From Methanocella_A sp049676595 (GTDB lineage Archaea > Halobacteriota > Methanocellia > Methanocellales > Methanocellaceae), in NCBI RefSeq assembly GCF_049676595.1, contig NZ_CP187259.1, positions 1,550,001 to 1,614,000 on the forward strand: a stretch of 64,000 bases of DNA, given 5' to 3'. Position numbers and translations under genes: made by a program. Shown piece by piece: positions 1-8,893 of the stretch. A model generated the notes under the pieces. It was not told the DNA's origin. It worked only from the letters and a program-made list of their open reading frames with translations, and made no database searches. The first letter of the stretch is position 1, and the number at the start of each line of letters is the position of its first letter.

Positions 1-273
1 GCGAGGCTCAGCGAAGAGCTCAGCAAGAAGTATGGCAGGACTGCCCGCGTGGTAGTCGGCGACACCGTCAAAGTCATGAGAGGCGACGCTGCCGGCACCG
101 AGGGTAAGGTCCGCGAGATCGATGTGAAGAGAGAGAAGGTCGTCGTCGAAGGCGTATCCGTGGCCAGGGCAGATGGCAAGGAAGAGGCAAGGCCCCTCCA
201 CCCGTCCAACCTGATGATCACCAAGCTGGTCCTGGACGACCCGAAGAGAGTCGCATCACTGGAGAGGAAATAA
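1..273 (+). CDS. rpl24: Ribosomal protein uL24 (5' truncated)
   Basis: The reading frame is open from the first base, so the start lies outside the window. The visible 90 residues contain the KOW-type segment VVVGDTVKVMRGD and a C-terminal LDDPKR tail, as in archaeal uL24, an early-binding large-subunit protein near the exit tunnel. The next gene starts one base after its stop, so the two are co-transcribed and probably translationally coupled. Confidence 0.95.
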   Translation, partial: ARLSEELSKKYGRTARVVVGDTVKVMRGDAAGTEGKVREIDVKREKVVVEGVSVARADGKEEARPLHPSNLMITKLVLDDPKRVASLERK

Positions 274-274
274 T

Positions 275-979
275 ATGTGTGGCAATCATTTAAAGAGGGT
301 CGCGGCACCGCGCGCGTGGCCTATCACCCGTAAGACTTCCAAGTGGGTCGCAAAGCCCATGCCGGGAGCACACTCTGAGGAGCGCGGCATGCCTCTCGTA
401 GTCGTGCTCAGGGACCTGCTGAAGGTCGCTGACAAGAGCAAGGAAATCAAGCAGATTCTGCACGAAGGCAAGGTTCTGGTTGACGGCAAGATTCGCAAGG
501 ACTACAGGTACACTGTCGGCATGTTCGACACTGTCTCCATCCCGGCGATCAACGCCAACTACCGCATGGTCATCGGCGGGGACGGCAAGTTCCACCTCGC
601 GCCGGTCACCGATGCAGCGGCCAAGATCTGCAAGATCGTCAACAAGACCGCTGTCAAGGGCGGCAAGATCCAGCTCAACCTGCACGACGGCACCACGATG
701 ATCGCGTCCAACGACTACAAGACGAAGGATTCCATCATCATCAAGGTACCCGAGAGAAAGATCGACCAGCACTTCACCTACGCAGTAGGCAGCCTTGTCA
801 TGGTCACCGAAGGCAAGCACTCCGGCGAGATCGGCAAGGTCAAGGAGATCAAGGTCGTCCGCAGCAGCTCCCCGAACACCGTGGTCATCACCACCGCCCA
901 GGGCGAGTTCGAGACCATCGAGAACTACGTGTTCGTCATCGGCAAGGACAACCCCGCAGTACAGGGGGTTAAGGCATGA
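275..979 (+). CDS. rps4e: Ribosomal protein eS4
   Basis: A 234-residue small-subunit protein found in archaea and eukaryotes. The N-terminus (MCGNHLKRVAAPRAWPI) is typical. An S4-like RNA-binding segment (VVVLRDLLKVADKSKE) follows near residue 41, and a KOW-like segment (VGSLVMVTEGKHSGEIGKV) lies near residue 171. Its place between uL24 and uL5 is the conserved archaeal order. It overlaps uL5 by four bases. Confidence 0.96.
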   Translation: MCGNHLKRVAAPRAWPITRKTSKWVAKPMPGAHSEERGMPLVVVLRDLLKVADKSKEIKQILHEGKVLVDGKIRKDYRYTVGMFDTVSIPAINANYRMVIGGDGKFHLAPVTDAAAKICKIVNKTAVKGGKIQLNLHDGTTMIASNDYKTKDSIIIKVPERKIDQHFTYAVGSLVMVTEGKHSGEIGKVKEIKVVRSSSPNTVVITTAQGEFETIENYVFVIGKDNPAVQGVKA

Positions 980-1488
980 GCGACAACGCTATGTTTACTC
1001 CCAGGGTCGAGAAGGTCACCGTCCACATGAACGTGGGCGAGTCGGGTAAGAAGCTGAACAACGCCGAAATGATCATGGAAAAGATCACCGGCCAGAAGCC
1101 CGTCAGGACCGTCGCCAAGAGGACCCTTCCCGGGTTCGGCATCAAGAAGGGCGAGTCCATCGGCTGCAAAGTTACGCTGCGTGGCGACAACGCTGACAAG
1201 TTCCTGAAGACTGCGCTGGGCATCATGGAGAACTCCATCGACGCCGGCAAGTTCGACAGCAACGGCAACTTCGCCTTCGGCATTGAGGAACACACCGATT
1301 TCCCGGGTATGGAATACGACCCCGAGATCGGCATCTATGGCATGGATGTTATCGTCTCCGTGGAGAGGCCCGGCTACAGGATCAAGCGCAGGAAAGTCCA
1401 GCAGCAGAAGATCCCGTCCGGCCACAAGCTGACCAAGGATGACTCGATCGCTTACGTGTCCAAGAACTATGGCGTGGAGGTCAAGTAA
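976..1488 (+). CDS. rpl5: Ribosomal protein uL5
   Basis: A 170-residue protein that binds 5S rRNA in the central protuberance. The sequence has the family N-terminus (MFTPRVEKVTVHMNVGESG) and the internal KRTLPGFGIKKGE stretch. Its start codon overlaps the eS4 stop (ATGA), which implies translational coupling. Its stop directly abuts the uS14 start. Confidence 0.96.
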   Translation: MSDNAMFTPRVEKVTVHMNVGESGKKLNNAEMIMEKITGQKPVRTVAKRTLPGFGIKKGESIGCKVTLRGDNADKFLKTALGIMENSIDAGKFDSNGNFAFGIEEHTDFPGMEYDPEIGIYGMDVIVSVERPGYRIKRRKVQQQKIPSGHKLTKDDSIAYVSKNYGVEVK

Positions 1489-1641
1489 ATGGAGAAGAGC
1501 GGCAAAAAGTTCGGATCCGGTGCTAACGTGTGTCGCAGGTGCGGCCGCAAGCAGGGTCTCGTTCGGAAGTATGGCGTGTACGTATGCCGTCAGTGCTTCA
1601 GAGAGATTGCCCACGACATGGGGTTCGTAAAATACGAGTGA
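1489..1641 (+). CDS. rps14: Ribosomal protein uS14, zinc-binding type
   Basis: A 50-residue protein translated from the ATG immediately after the uL5 stop. It carries two CxxC pairs (CRRC and CRQC) about 18 residues apart, which form the zinc site of the archaeal/type-Z uS14 in the 30S head. It ends with MGFVKYE. The short length is normal for this form. Confidence 0.95.
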   Translation: MEKSGKKFGSGANVCRRCGRKQGLVRKYGVYVCRQCFREIAHDMGFVKYE

Positions 1642-1651
1642 GGTCGAGATC

Positions 1652-2044
1652 ATGGTTTTAATGGATCCACTGGCAAACGCACTCTCCGTCATCAAGAACG
1701 CCGAAGCAACCGGCAAGACGGATTGCGTATTAGACCCCGCCTCCAAAATCATCGGCAACGTGCTCAAGGTCATGCAGGACCAGGGCTACGTCGGTGAGTT
1801 CGAGTTTGTCGACAACGGCAAGGCGGGCCAATTGAAAGTAAAGCTTATCGGAAAGATCAACAAGTGCGGTGTCGTTAAGCCGCGGTTCGCCGTCGGCAAG
1901 ACCGAGATGGAGAAGTGGGAGAAGAGGTATCTCCCCGCGAGGAACTTCGGCACGCTGATATTAACCACCTCTAAGGGCGTCATGTCTCACTACGACGCAG
2001 CTAAGATGGGTATCGGCGGCGAAATCCTGGCTTACGTCTACTAA
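1652..2044 (+). CDS. rps8: Ribosomal protein uS8
   Basis: A 130-residue central-domain protein of the 30S subunit. It starts MVLMDPLANALSVIKNAE and ends with the conserved segment around TTSKGVMSHYDAAK and GGEILAYVY. There is a 10-bp gap after uS14 and a 14-bp gap before uL6, both within the operon. A GAGGTCGAGATC stretch just upstream supports the first ATG as start. Confidence 0.96.
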   Translation: MVLMDPLANALSVIKNAEATGKTDCVLDPASKIIGNVLKVMQDQGYVGEFEFVDNGKAGQLKVKLIGKINKCGVVKPRFAVGKTEMEKWEKRYLPARNFGTLILTTSKGVMSHYDAAKMGIGGEILAYVY

Positions 2045-2058
2045 GCACGAGGGATATT

Positions 2059-2592
2059 ATGGCAGCAGAAAAAGTAAGAGAAATCGCAGTTCCCCAGGGT
2101 GTAACCGTCACTGTAAGCGGTGCAACTCTGACCACTAAGGGTCAGAAGGGGCAGATATCCCGAGAATTCAGGTTCCCGGGTATCACCGTCAAGGCTGACG
2201 CAGGCAAGGTCATTGTCGAGACCAGCAAGGACGACAAGCAGACCAAGGCCACCGTCGGCACCTATGCATCTCACATCAAGAACATGGTGACGGGCGTATC
2301 CGAGGGCTACGAGTACCACATGAAGATTGTCTACGCTCACTTCCCGATTCAGGTGAAGGTCGAAGGCAAGGACAAAGTAACGATCGGGAACTTCCTGGGC
2401 GAGCGCAAGGCTCGCTTGGCAAACATCGTCGGCGAGACTAAGGTCGTCGTCCAGGGCGACAAGCTCGTCCTCACGGGTGTCAACAAAGAGGAACTCGGCC
2501 AGACTGCCGCAAACATCGAGCAGGCCTGCCGGATCCGGAAGAGAGACCCGAGGGTGTTCCAGGATGGTATATACATCACAACGAAGGCGTGA
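2059..2592 (+). CDS. rpl6: Ribosomal protein uL6
   Basis: A 177-residue protein of the large subunit near the factor-binding site. It shows the two tandem half-domains of the family and the C-terminal RKRDPRVFQDGIYIT motif. The stop lies just before the eL32 ribosome-binding region, so the two genes are tightly linked. Confidence 0.96.
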   Translation: MAAEKVREIAVPQGVTVTVSGATLTTKGQKGQISREFRFPGITVKADAGKVIVETSKDDKQTKATVGTYASHIKNMVTGVSEGYEYHMKIVYAHFPIQVKVEGKDKVTIGNFLGERKARLANIVGETKVVVQGDKLVLTGVNKEELGQTAANIEQACRIRKRDPRVFQDGIYITTKA

Positions 2593-2597
2593 TCACA

Positions 2598-3263
2598 ATG
2601 GCAGACGATAAGAAGAAAGCAGTAAAGAAGACGGCCGAAAAGAAGGCTGCCGACGCAACTACTACCAAGAAGCCCTCCAAGAAGGCTACTAAGGAAGAGC
2701 AGGTCGAGCAGGCCCCCGTCGAAGCCAAGGCAGAGACCAAGGCCGAAGAGAAGACTGCTGAGTCCAAGAAGCTTAAGGGCACCCGCAAGGAGGCCATTAA
2801 GGCTGCCGCGCCTTCGGCAAAGCCAAGGCCGGTCGCAAGGCCCGTCGAGCCTTCCAACTTAGAGCTTGACCCGGAGACTAAGAGGCTGCTCGCAGCCAGG
2901 AAGTCCAACAAGGCTTCGCTTCCGTCGTTCAACAGGATCGACTCTCACAAGAAGATCAAGCTGGACCCCAGCTGGAGAAGGCCCAGAGGTCACCACGCCC
3001 AGTTCAGGCGCGGCAAGAAGGCCAAGGGCGCCAAGGTCAAGATCGGCTTCGGTTCCCCGGTTGCAGTCAACGGCTTCCACCCGTCCGGTTACCAGGAAGT
3101 CCTGGTCTACAGGCCCGAGGATGTCAAGGGCATCACCAAGACCCAGGCCATCCGCATCGGCGGCACCGTAGGCAAGAAGAAGCAGCTCGAGATCGAGAAG
3201 CTTGCCAAAGAGCAGAACATCAAGGTTCTCAATCCGCTCAACACTTTCGAGGGGGCGCAGTAA
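2598..3263 (+). CDS. rpl32e: Ribosomal protein eL32 with long Lys/Ala-rich N-terminal tail
   Basis: The eL32 core starts near residue 95 (PSFNRIDSHKKIKLDPSWRRPRG). About 90 residues rich in Lys, Ala and Glu precede it. The ATG at 2598 is chosen rather than the in-frame GTG at 2589 because a GGCGTGATC element, which resembles the archaeal ribosome binding site, lies just before it. Extended, low-complexity N-termini on eL32 are known in some archaea; the function of this tail is not evident from the sequence. Confidence 0.94.
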   Translation: MADDKKKAVKKTAEKKAADATTTKKPSKKATKEEQVEQAPVEAKAETKAEEKTAESKKLKGTRKEAIKAAAPSAKPRPVARPVEPSNLELDPETKRLLAARKSNKASLPSFNRIDSHKKIKLDPSWRRPRGHHAQFRRGKKAKGAKVKIGFGSPVAVNGFHPSGYQEVLVYRPEDVKGITKTQAIRIGGTVGKKKQLEIEKLAKEQNIKVLNPLNTFEGAQ

Positions 3264-3722
3264 ATGGTAGACTTAGCAAACCAGAAAAGGCTGGCTGCAG
3301 CTATCCTTAACGTAGGCCAGACTCGTGTGTGGATGGACCCGGCCAAGCTCGAGGACATCGCCACTGCGATCACCCGTGAAGACATCCGCGGCTTAATCGA
3401 GGCCGGAACCATCAAGCGCAGAGCCGTCGTCGGCATCAGCCGCGGCAGGGCTCGCGCTCGCGACCTGAAGCGTGCCAAGGGCCACGGTAAGGGCCACGGC
3501 AGCAGGAGAGGCGCGAAGGGTGCCAGGACTCCGAAGAAGGAAACGTGGATGAAGAGGATCAGGGCACAGAGAAAGCTGCTCAAGAGCCTCCGTGAAAGCA
3601 AAGAATTAACGCCGCACACATACAGGACCCTCTACCGCAAGGCAAAGGGCGGCGAGTTCAGGAACGTAGCGCACCTGAAGTCGTACATAGCATACGCGGC
3701 AGCGCAGAAGAAAGAGGTGTAA
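3264..3722 (+). CDS. rpl19e: Ribosomal protein eL19
   Basis: A 152-residue basic protein of the large subunit. The family start (MVDLANQKRLAAAILNVG) and the long basic helix with GRARARDLKRAKGHG are present. It begins directly after the eL32 stop with no gap. Confidence 0.96.
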   Translation: MVDLANQKRLAAAILNVGQTRVWMDPAKLEDIATAITREDIRGLIEAGTIKRRAVVGISRGRARARDLKRAKGHGKGHGSRRGAKGARTPKKETWMKRIRAQRKLLKSLRESKELTPHTYRTLYRKAKGGEFRNVAHLKSYIAYAAAQKKEV

Positions 3723-3725
3723 AAC

Positions 3726-4292
3726 ATGGCAACCGGACCACGATACAAGGTAGCCTTCAGACGCCGCAGGGAAGGTAAGACCGATTACCACCAGAGGCTC
3801 AAGCTCATCGTATCCCGCAAGCCCAGGCTCGTAGTGCGCAGGACCACCAATCAGGTCATCGCACAGATCCTGGTCACCAGGCCCGAGGGCGACAAAGTCC
3901 TCGCAGCGGCATCCTCCGCCGAGCTGGCCAAGACCTTTGGCTACAAGGGCTCTGGCAAGAACACCAGTGCAGCGTACCTGACCGGTCTTCTGATCGGGTA
4001 CAAGGCGCAGGAAGCCGGAGTTGAAGAGGCCATCCTGGACATTGGGCTCAGGGAGAACCGTGCAGGGTCGAGAGTCTACGCAACCCTCAAGGGCGCAGTC
4101 GACTCCGGCCTCGAAGTACCGTGCAGCGAGGACGTCTTCCCCTCCGACGAGAGGATTCGGGGAGAGCACATTGCAGGCAACACTGCCAGCAAGTACACGC
4201 AGTACGAGAAGAATGGCCTCAAGGCTGCAGACCTGCCGGCTCACTTCGACGAAGTGAAGGGTAAGATCACCAGCCAGTACGGAGCGAAGTAA
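3726..4292 (+). CDS. rpl18: Ribosomal protein uL18
   Basis: A 188-residue 5S rRNA-binding protein in its longer archaeal form. Recognisable stretches are FRRRREGKTDYHQRLKL near the N-terminus and the LRENRAGSRVYATLKG segment. It is in the conserved position between eL19 and uS5, with 1-3 bp gaps on each side. Confidence 0.96.
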   Translation: MATGPRYKVAFRRRREGKTDYHQRLKLIVSRKPRLVVRRTTNQVIAQILVTRPEGDKVLAAASSAELAKTFGYKGSGKNTSAAYLTGLLIGYKAQEAGVEEAILDIGLRENRAGSRVYATLKGAVDSGLEVPCSEDVFPSDERIRGEHIAGNTASKYTQYEKNGLKAADLPAHFDEVKGKITSQYGAK

Positions 4293-4293
4293 A

Positions 4294-4929
4294 ATGGCAG
4301 CACCATATCAGAGACAGCAGGAAGCCTGGGTCCCCAAGACCCGGCTCGGCAAAATGGTCGCCGAAGGTAAAATCACGACCATGGACGAGGCCTTAGAGAC
4401 CGGGCTACCTATCAAGGAATACCAGATCGTCGACGCCCTCCTCCCTGACTTAGTGGATGAGGTTCTCGACATCAGCATGGTACAGAGAATGACCGACTCC
4501 GGCAGGCGTGTGAAGTTCAGAACCACCGTAGTCGTCGGCAACGGTAACGGCTACGTCGGCCTGGCCCAGGGCAAGGGTGTCCAGGTAGGCCCCGCTATCC
4601 GCAAGGCAATCGAGAACGCCAAGCTGAACATCATGAAAGTCAACCGTGGCTGCGGTTCCTGGGAATGCGGCTGTGGGCTCACCCACACCGTACCCTCGCA
4701 GGTAGAGGGCAGAGCCGGCTCGCTGAAAGTCGTTCTCATCCCGGCACCGAGAGGCCTCGGCCTCGCGGCCGGCGGCCCCGCCAAGAAAGTGCTCGAGATG
4801 GCCGGATACAAGGACGTCTGGAGCAGGACCGAGGGCGAGACCAGGACCACGATCAACTTCGCGCTCGCAACCTACAACGCGCTGGAGAACACCACGACCG
4901 TAAGGACCAGACAGCAGGAGGCCCAGTAA
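4294..4929 (+). CDS. rps5: Ribosomal protein uS5
   Basis: A 211-residue small-subunit protein involved in decoding accuracy. It has the double-stranded-RNA-binding region (RRVKFRTTVVVGNGNGYVG) followed by the S5 C-terminal domain with APRGLGLAAGGPAKKVLEMAG. Its stop overlaps the uL30 start by one base. Confidence 0.96.
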   Translation: MAAPYQRQQEAWVPKTRLGKMVAEGKITTMDEALETGLPIKEYQIVDALLPDLVDEVLDISMVQRMTDSGRRVKFRTTVVVGNGNGYVGLAQGKGVQVGPAIRKAIENAKLNIMKVNRGCGSWECGCGLTHTVPSQVEGRAGSLKVVLIPAPRGLGLAAGGPAKKVLEMAGYKDVWSRTEGETRTTINFALATYNALENTTTVRTRQQEAQ

Positions 4930-5390
4930 TGTACGTAATTATTCGTCTGAAGGGCTCCGTCAACACCAGGCCCGAGATCAAGGACACGCTCAAGATGCTC
5001 CGCCTCAACCAGATCAACCACTGTGTGGTCGTCGAGGAGAACCCGGTCTACAAGGGCATGATCCAGGTAGTCAAGGACTACGTGGCCTTCGGCGTCATTA
5101 AAGCCGACACGCTGGCCATGATCATGGAGCACCGTGGCAGGCTCGAGGGCGGCGACAGGCTGACCGACGAGTATGTAGCGAAGAACTCCTCTTTCAAGAC
5201 AATCGCGGAGTTCGCGGCAGCGGTTGTAGAAGGCAAGGCTAAGCTGGGTGACATGCCCGGCCTCAAGCCCGTCTTCAGAATGCACCCGCCTCGCAAGGGA
5301 CACAAGGGACTCAAGCGCACCTACCAGCAGGGCGGCGCGCTGGGTAACTACGGCGAAGAGATCGTATCTCTCGTCGAGCAGATGAGGTGA
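4929..5390 (+). CDS. rpl30: Ribosomal protein uL30
   Basis: A 153-residue archaeal-length uL30, longer than the bacterial form. It starts MYVIIRLKGSVNTRPEIKDTL and ends GEEIVSLVEQMR. The start chosen is the ATG that overlaps the uS5 stop (TAATG). A much longer upstream frame exists but runs inside uS5 and is not needed. Confidence 0.95.
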   Translation: MYVIIRLKGSVNTRPEIKDTLKMLRLNQINHCVVVEENPVYKGMIQVVKDYVAFGVIKADTLAMIMEHRGRLEGGDRLTDEYVAKNSSFKTIAEFAAAVVEGKAKLGDMPGLKPVFRMHPPRKGHKGLKRTYQQGGALGNYGEEIVSLVEQMR

Positions 5391-5395
5391 TTACA

Positions 5396-5836
5396 ATGGC
5401 CAAGCAAAAGAATAAGTCTTACAGGGGTTCCCGGACCTGCGGCGGCGGCACGCACAAGAACCGCCGTGGCGGCGGAAGCCGCGGTGGCCGCGGCCACGCA
5501 GGCGCATGCAAGCACCACACCTTCCGCGCAATGAAGGAAGGCTGGATGTTCGGCAAGCACGGCTTCACCAGGCCCCCCGTGACTCAGCAGGCAGTCTCGT
5601 TCATCAACATCGGTGAACTGGACGAGCTGGCTCTCTACCTCGCCGAGAACAAGCTCGCCGAGGAGAAAGACGGCGGCTTAGCGATCAACCTGGACGACCT
5701 CGGCATCGACAAGCTGCTGGGCAACGGCCAGGTAACCCGCAAGTACGTCATCACGGTTGGCACCGCGTCCGCAACGGCCAAGGCAAAAGTTGAAGAGCTA
5801 GGCGGACAGATCATAACCGAGACAGAGACTGCGTAA
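5396..5836 (+). CDS. rpl15: Ribosomal protein uL15
   Basis: A 146-residue protein with a Gly/Arg-rich N-terminus (RGSRTCGGGTHKNRRGGGS) and a globular C-terminal domain. The ATG at 5396 is preferred because a strong GAGGTGATT site precedes it and overlaps the end of uL30; an in-frame ATG at 5387 would sit inside that site. Confidence 0.95.
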   Translation: MAKQKNKSYRGSRTCGGGTHKNRRGGGSRGGRGHAGACKHHTFRAMKEGWMFGKHGFTRPPVTQQAVSFINIGELDELALYLAENKLAEEKDGGLAINLDDLGIDKLLGNGQVTRKYVITVGTASATAKAKVEELGGQIITETETA

Positions 5837-5854
5837 ATCGAATAAGGTGTCAAA

Positions 5855-7381
5855 ATGGCAGAGACGGGATTAAAAGATCGAATCGCACCGTTCCTCAGCA
5901 AGCTTCCGGCCGTTAAACGGCCGGAAAAGCATGTCCATTTCCAGAAGAAGCTGATCTGGACGCTGGGAATTCTGGTACTATACTTCGTATTGTCCAACAT
6001 TTCGGTGTTCGGGCTCAGCGCTGCGTCCCAGGACCTTCTGGGCGCTTACCGTGCGTACTTCGCCGGAGCGCAGGGTTCGATCATCTTGCTGGGTATCGGC
6101 CCCATAGTCATGGCGTCCATCGTCCTACAGTTGCTTGTAGGCGCTGAACTGCTACCACTCGATACCACGGACCCGAAGGACCAGGCCATCTTCCAGGGGC
6201 TCCAAAAGCTGATGGTTTTCGTGATGATCGTAGTGGAGGCGCTTCCGCAAATCTACGGAGGCTTCCTGCTCCCCGATCCTGCCATTGCTGCCACTCTGGG
6301 CGTCAGCACGGGTATCATCCAGCTTCTGATATTCGCGCAGGTTGCCTTAGGTGGCGTACTGATACTTTACATGGATGAAATCGTGTCCAAGTGGGGTATC
6401 GGGAGTGGTGTCAGCTTATTCATCGTCGCAGGTATCGCCCAGGCGCTGGTCGGCGGCATCTTCAACTGGAATCCGCCCTATCCCGGCCAGGCAATGGGCC
6501 TGAACGTCAACATCGCCAACCTCGGCGCGAGAGAAAACCTTCCCATAGGCATCATCTTCCGCTGGGAGTGGCTGCTGAACAACATCGGGCTTTCTCAGCT
6601 CCTCACGGGCGAGAACCTGATCGTCCTGCTATACCAGGGCGAAATACTGGCTTTGTTAGCCACAGTCATCATCTTCCTGCTGATCGTGTACGTCGAGTCC
6701 ACGAGGATCGAAATCCCGCTGGCTCACGCAGCCGTCAGAGGCGCAAGGGGCAAGTTCCCTGTAAAACTCATCTACGCATCGGTCCTGCCGATGATCCTGG
6801 TAAGGTCGCTCCAGGCCACCGTTGAAATGGTGGGCTTGCTGCTATACCGTAACGGGTTCCCGTACCTGGGCACGTACAACCAGTACAACCAGCCGACGAG
6901 CGGTCTGATGTTCTACATCAACCCGATCAACGGCCTGTCCGACTGGGTGCCCCAGCTGGCGGCGCTCAACTACCCGGGTATCCAGCTCTGGCAGATCGGC
7001 CTGCACGTCTTCATGGACGCTTTCATCCTGATCGCAGGCGGCATCCTGTTCGCCATCTTCTGGGTGGAGACGACCGGCATGGGCTCGTCCCGTGTCGCGA
7101 GGCAGATCCAGAAGAGCGGCATGCAGATCCCCGGCTTCAGGAGAAACGAGCAGGTCATCGAGAAAGTAGTATCCAGGTACATCCCCAAGGTGACGGTCAT
7201 CGGAGGCGCCTTCGTCGGCTTCCTGACCCTCCTGTCGAGCCTGTTCGGTATCCTTGGCGCAGTCAGCGGTACCGGTATGCTACTGGCAGTCAGCATCACC
7301 TACCAGCTCTACGAGAAGCTGGCGAGCGAACAGCTCATGGAGATGCACCCGCTCATGCGTAAATTCCTCGGAGAGGAGTAA
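5855..7381 (+). CDS. secY: Protein translocase subunit SecY
   Basis: A 508-residue integral membrane protein and the central pore of the Sec translocon, which exports and inserts proteins. About ten hydrophobic segments are visible. Family landmarks include LLGIGPIVMASIVLQLLVGAE, the SKWGIGSGVSLFIVAGI segment and the loop WVETTGMGSSRVARQIQKSG near the C-terminal third. It sits between uL15 and adk in the usual archaeal order. Confidence 0.96.
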   Translation: MAETGLKDRIAPFLSKLPAVKRPEKHVHFQKKLIWTLGILVLYFVLSNISVFGLSAASQDLLGAYRAYFAGAQGSIILLGIGPIVMASIVLQLLVGAELLPLDTTDPKDQAIFQGLQKLMVFVMIVVEALPQIYGGFLLPDPAIAATLGVSTGIIQLLIFAQVALGGVLILYMDEIVSKWGIGSGVSLFIVAGIAQALVGGIFNWNPPYPGQAMGLNVNIANLGARENLPIGIIFRWEWLLNNIGLSQLLTGENLIVLLYQGEILALLATVIIFLLIVYVESTRIEIPLAHAAVRGARGKFPVKLIYASVLPMILVRSLQATVEMVGLLLYRNGFPYLGTYNQYNQPTSGLMFYINPINGLSDWVPQLAALNYPGIQLWQIGLHVFMDAFILIAGGILFAIFWVETTGMGSSRVARQIQKSGMQIPGFRRNEQVIEKVVSRYIPKVTVIGGAFVGFLTLLSSLFGILGAVSGTGMLLAVSITYQLYEKLASEQLMEMHPLMRKFLGEE

Positions 7382-7387
7382 GGTAAC

Positions 7388-8038
7388 ATGCAGTTTGTCC
7401 TGTTTGGCCCACCGGGTGCCGGCAAAGGCACCCAGGCCAAATTTTTGTCTGAAGAGCTTAACGTCCCTCACATCTCCACCGGAGATATCCTGAGGGAGAA
7501 CGTGAAAAAAGGCACCGCACTGGGCCTCAAAGCCAAGTCCTACATGGACAAAGGCGAACTGGTCCCGGACAATCTTCTCATAGACCTGATCAAGGATCGG
7601 CTGTCCCAGCCTGACTGCCGGAAGGGCTTCCTGCTCGACGGCTTCCCGAGGACCATCCCTCAGGCCGAAGCCCTCGACGAGATTCTGGATGATATCAACA
7701 AGAATCTGGATGGAGTCATCAACATAGATGTTGGCTCAGGAGAGCTTGTTCGCCGGCTATCGGGCCGGCGGATCTGCAGGTCATGCGGCGCCTCCTATCA
7801 CGTAGTGTTCAACCCTCCGAAGGCGAAGGACATCTGCGATGCATGCGGTGGAGAACTCTACCAGCGTGCCGACGATCAGGAAGCGGCCATCAAGAACAGG
7901 CTGAACGTCTACGTCAGGCAGACCCAGCCCGTGCTTGAGTACTACAAGAAGAAAAACATCCTGATCGACATAGACGGGGAAAAGGAGATCGACGAAGTCA
8001 CAGCTGACATCAGGTCGATGTTAGCCGACATGGCTTAA
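7388..8038 (+). CDS. adk: Adenylate kinase
   Basis: A 216-residue enzyme that interconverts ATP plus AMP with two ADP. The P-loop GPPGAGKGTQ is at residues 7-16, an NMP-binding region follows (HISTGDILREN), and FLLDGFPRT is present. The lid carries CRSC and CDAC, a four-cysteine zinc site as in long-form kinases. It is the last gene of the ribosomal/secY operon before oligo-T runs. Confidence 0.96.
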   Translation: MQFVLFGPPGAGKGTQAKFLSEELNVPHISTGDILRENVKKGTALGLKAKSYMDKGELVPDNLLIDLIKDRLSQPDCRKGFLLDGFPRTIPQAEALDEILDDINKNLDGVINIDVGSGELVRRLSGRRICRSCGASYHVVFNPPKAKDICDACGGELYQRADDQEAAIKNRLNVYVRQTQPVLEYYKKKNILIDIDGEKEIDEVTADIRSMLADMA

Positions 8039-8045
8039 GGGCTCC

Positions 8046-8063
8046 TTTTTCTTAACCTTTTTT
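8046..8063 (+). terminator. Oligo-T termination region of the ribosomal/secY operon
   Basis: Runs of five and six T residues lie just after the adk stop. Oligo-T tracts are the main intrinsic termination signal in archaea. The next gene has its own upstream AT-rich element (CTTTATTATATTCA at about 8158-8171), consistent with a new transcription unit. Confidence 0.6.
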
Positions 8064-8215
8064 CTAATTACAGAGCTCTATTACAGATGATAGGCTATCT
8101 TTTTCAATGTGCACTTACGATCTTTTTTAATGCTCGAAAGGCTTTTAATCCTAAGCCACTTTATTATATTCATATCCGGCACCCGGACTGTTTCACGTTT
8201 TAGGGGTTTTATTAC

Positions 8216-8839
8216 ATGGCTGAGAAAAAGAAGAGAAGTTTAATGGACACTATTCAACTGATCATACTGGGTATCGGCTTTGCTATTCTGCTGGGCTCTA
8301 TCTTCTTCGTAAACGAGTTCAGGCCAGTGGTGGCTGGAGCTGTCAACGTAGTAGTCGGCCCTGTAGCTGACATGATGCCTTTTTACATCGTGGTGCTGGT
8401 CGTCGCCGCAATTGTCACTTTCTTTGCCAACTTCATCCAGAAGTACACGATGGACTGGGATCTCATGCGAAGAGTCCAGGATAAGGGCCGGGCGCTGCAG
8501 AAGGAATACCGGGAAGCGCAGCTCGCCGGAGACAAGAAGAGGCTGGAAAAGCTGCAGCAGGAACAGATGGCTATGCTGGAGGATCAGACTGCGATGTCCA
8601 AACAGCAGCTGAAGCCTATGGGCTTCCTCATGATCATTTCGGTGCCCCTGTTCTTCTGGGCCTTCTGGTACCTGGGCAACCACCCCGATCTTACCATGGT
8701 GTTCCCCTTCTGGGGAGAGAAAAAGATGCTGGACGGGGCGTTCTTCGTCTTCCAGTACTGGATCATCTGGTCGATCATCTGCTCTATGGCTATCAGCCAG
8801 GTCATACGAAAGGCTTTTAACGTTGGCATCTCTTCATAA
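8216..8839 (+). CDS. DUF106 (EMC3/YidC-like) membrane protein, copy 1
   Basis: A 207-residue protein with a hydrophobic segment near residues 13-30, a second at 55-72, a charged coiled-coil region (residues ~85-125) and two or three hydrophobic segments at the C-terminus. The pattern and motifs (KQQLKPMGFLMIISVPLFF) match archaeal DUF106, related to EMC3 and YidC/Oxa1 membrane insertases. It therefore probably helps insert membrane proteins, consistent with secY nearby. The next gene is a close paralogue. Confidence 0.85.
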   Translation: MAEKKKRSLMDTIQLIILGIGFAILLGSIFFVNEFRPVVAGAVNVVVGPVADMMPFYIVVLVVAAIVTFFANFIQKYTMDWDLMRRVQDKGRALQKEYREAQLAGDKKRLEKLQQEQMAMLEDQTAMSKQQLKPMGFLMIISVPLFFWAFWYLGNHPDLTMVFPFWGEKKMLDGAFFVFQYWIIWSIICSMAISQVIRKAFNVGISS

Positions 8840-8893
8840 TATCCATTATTGGCAGCCGGGCATTAGGCTGCCTTATATTTACAGGTGATTTTT

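Noticed and set aside
925..1773. A long open frame on the minus strand
   Set aside because: It runs antisense through uL5, uS14 and uS8, in GC-rich codon-biased DNA where such frames are common.
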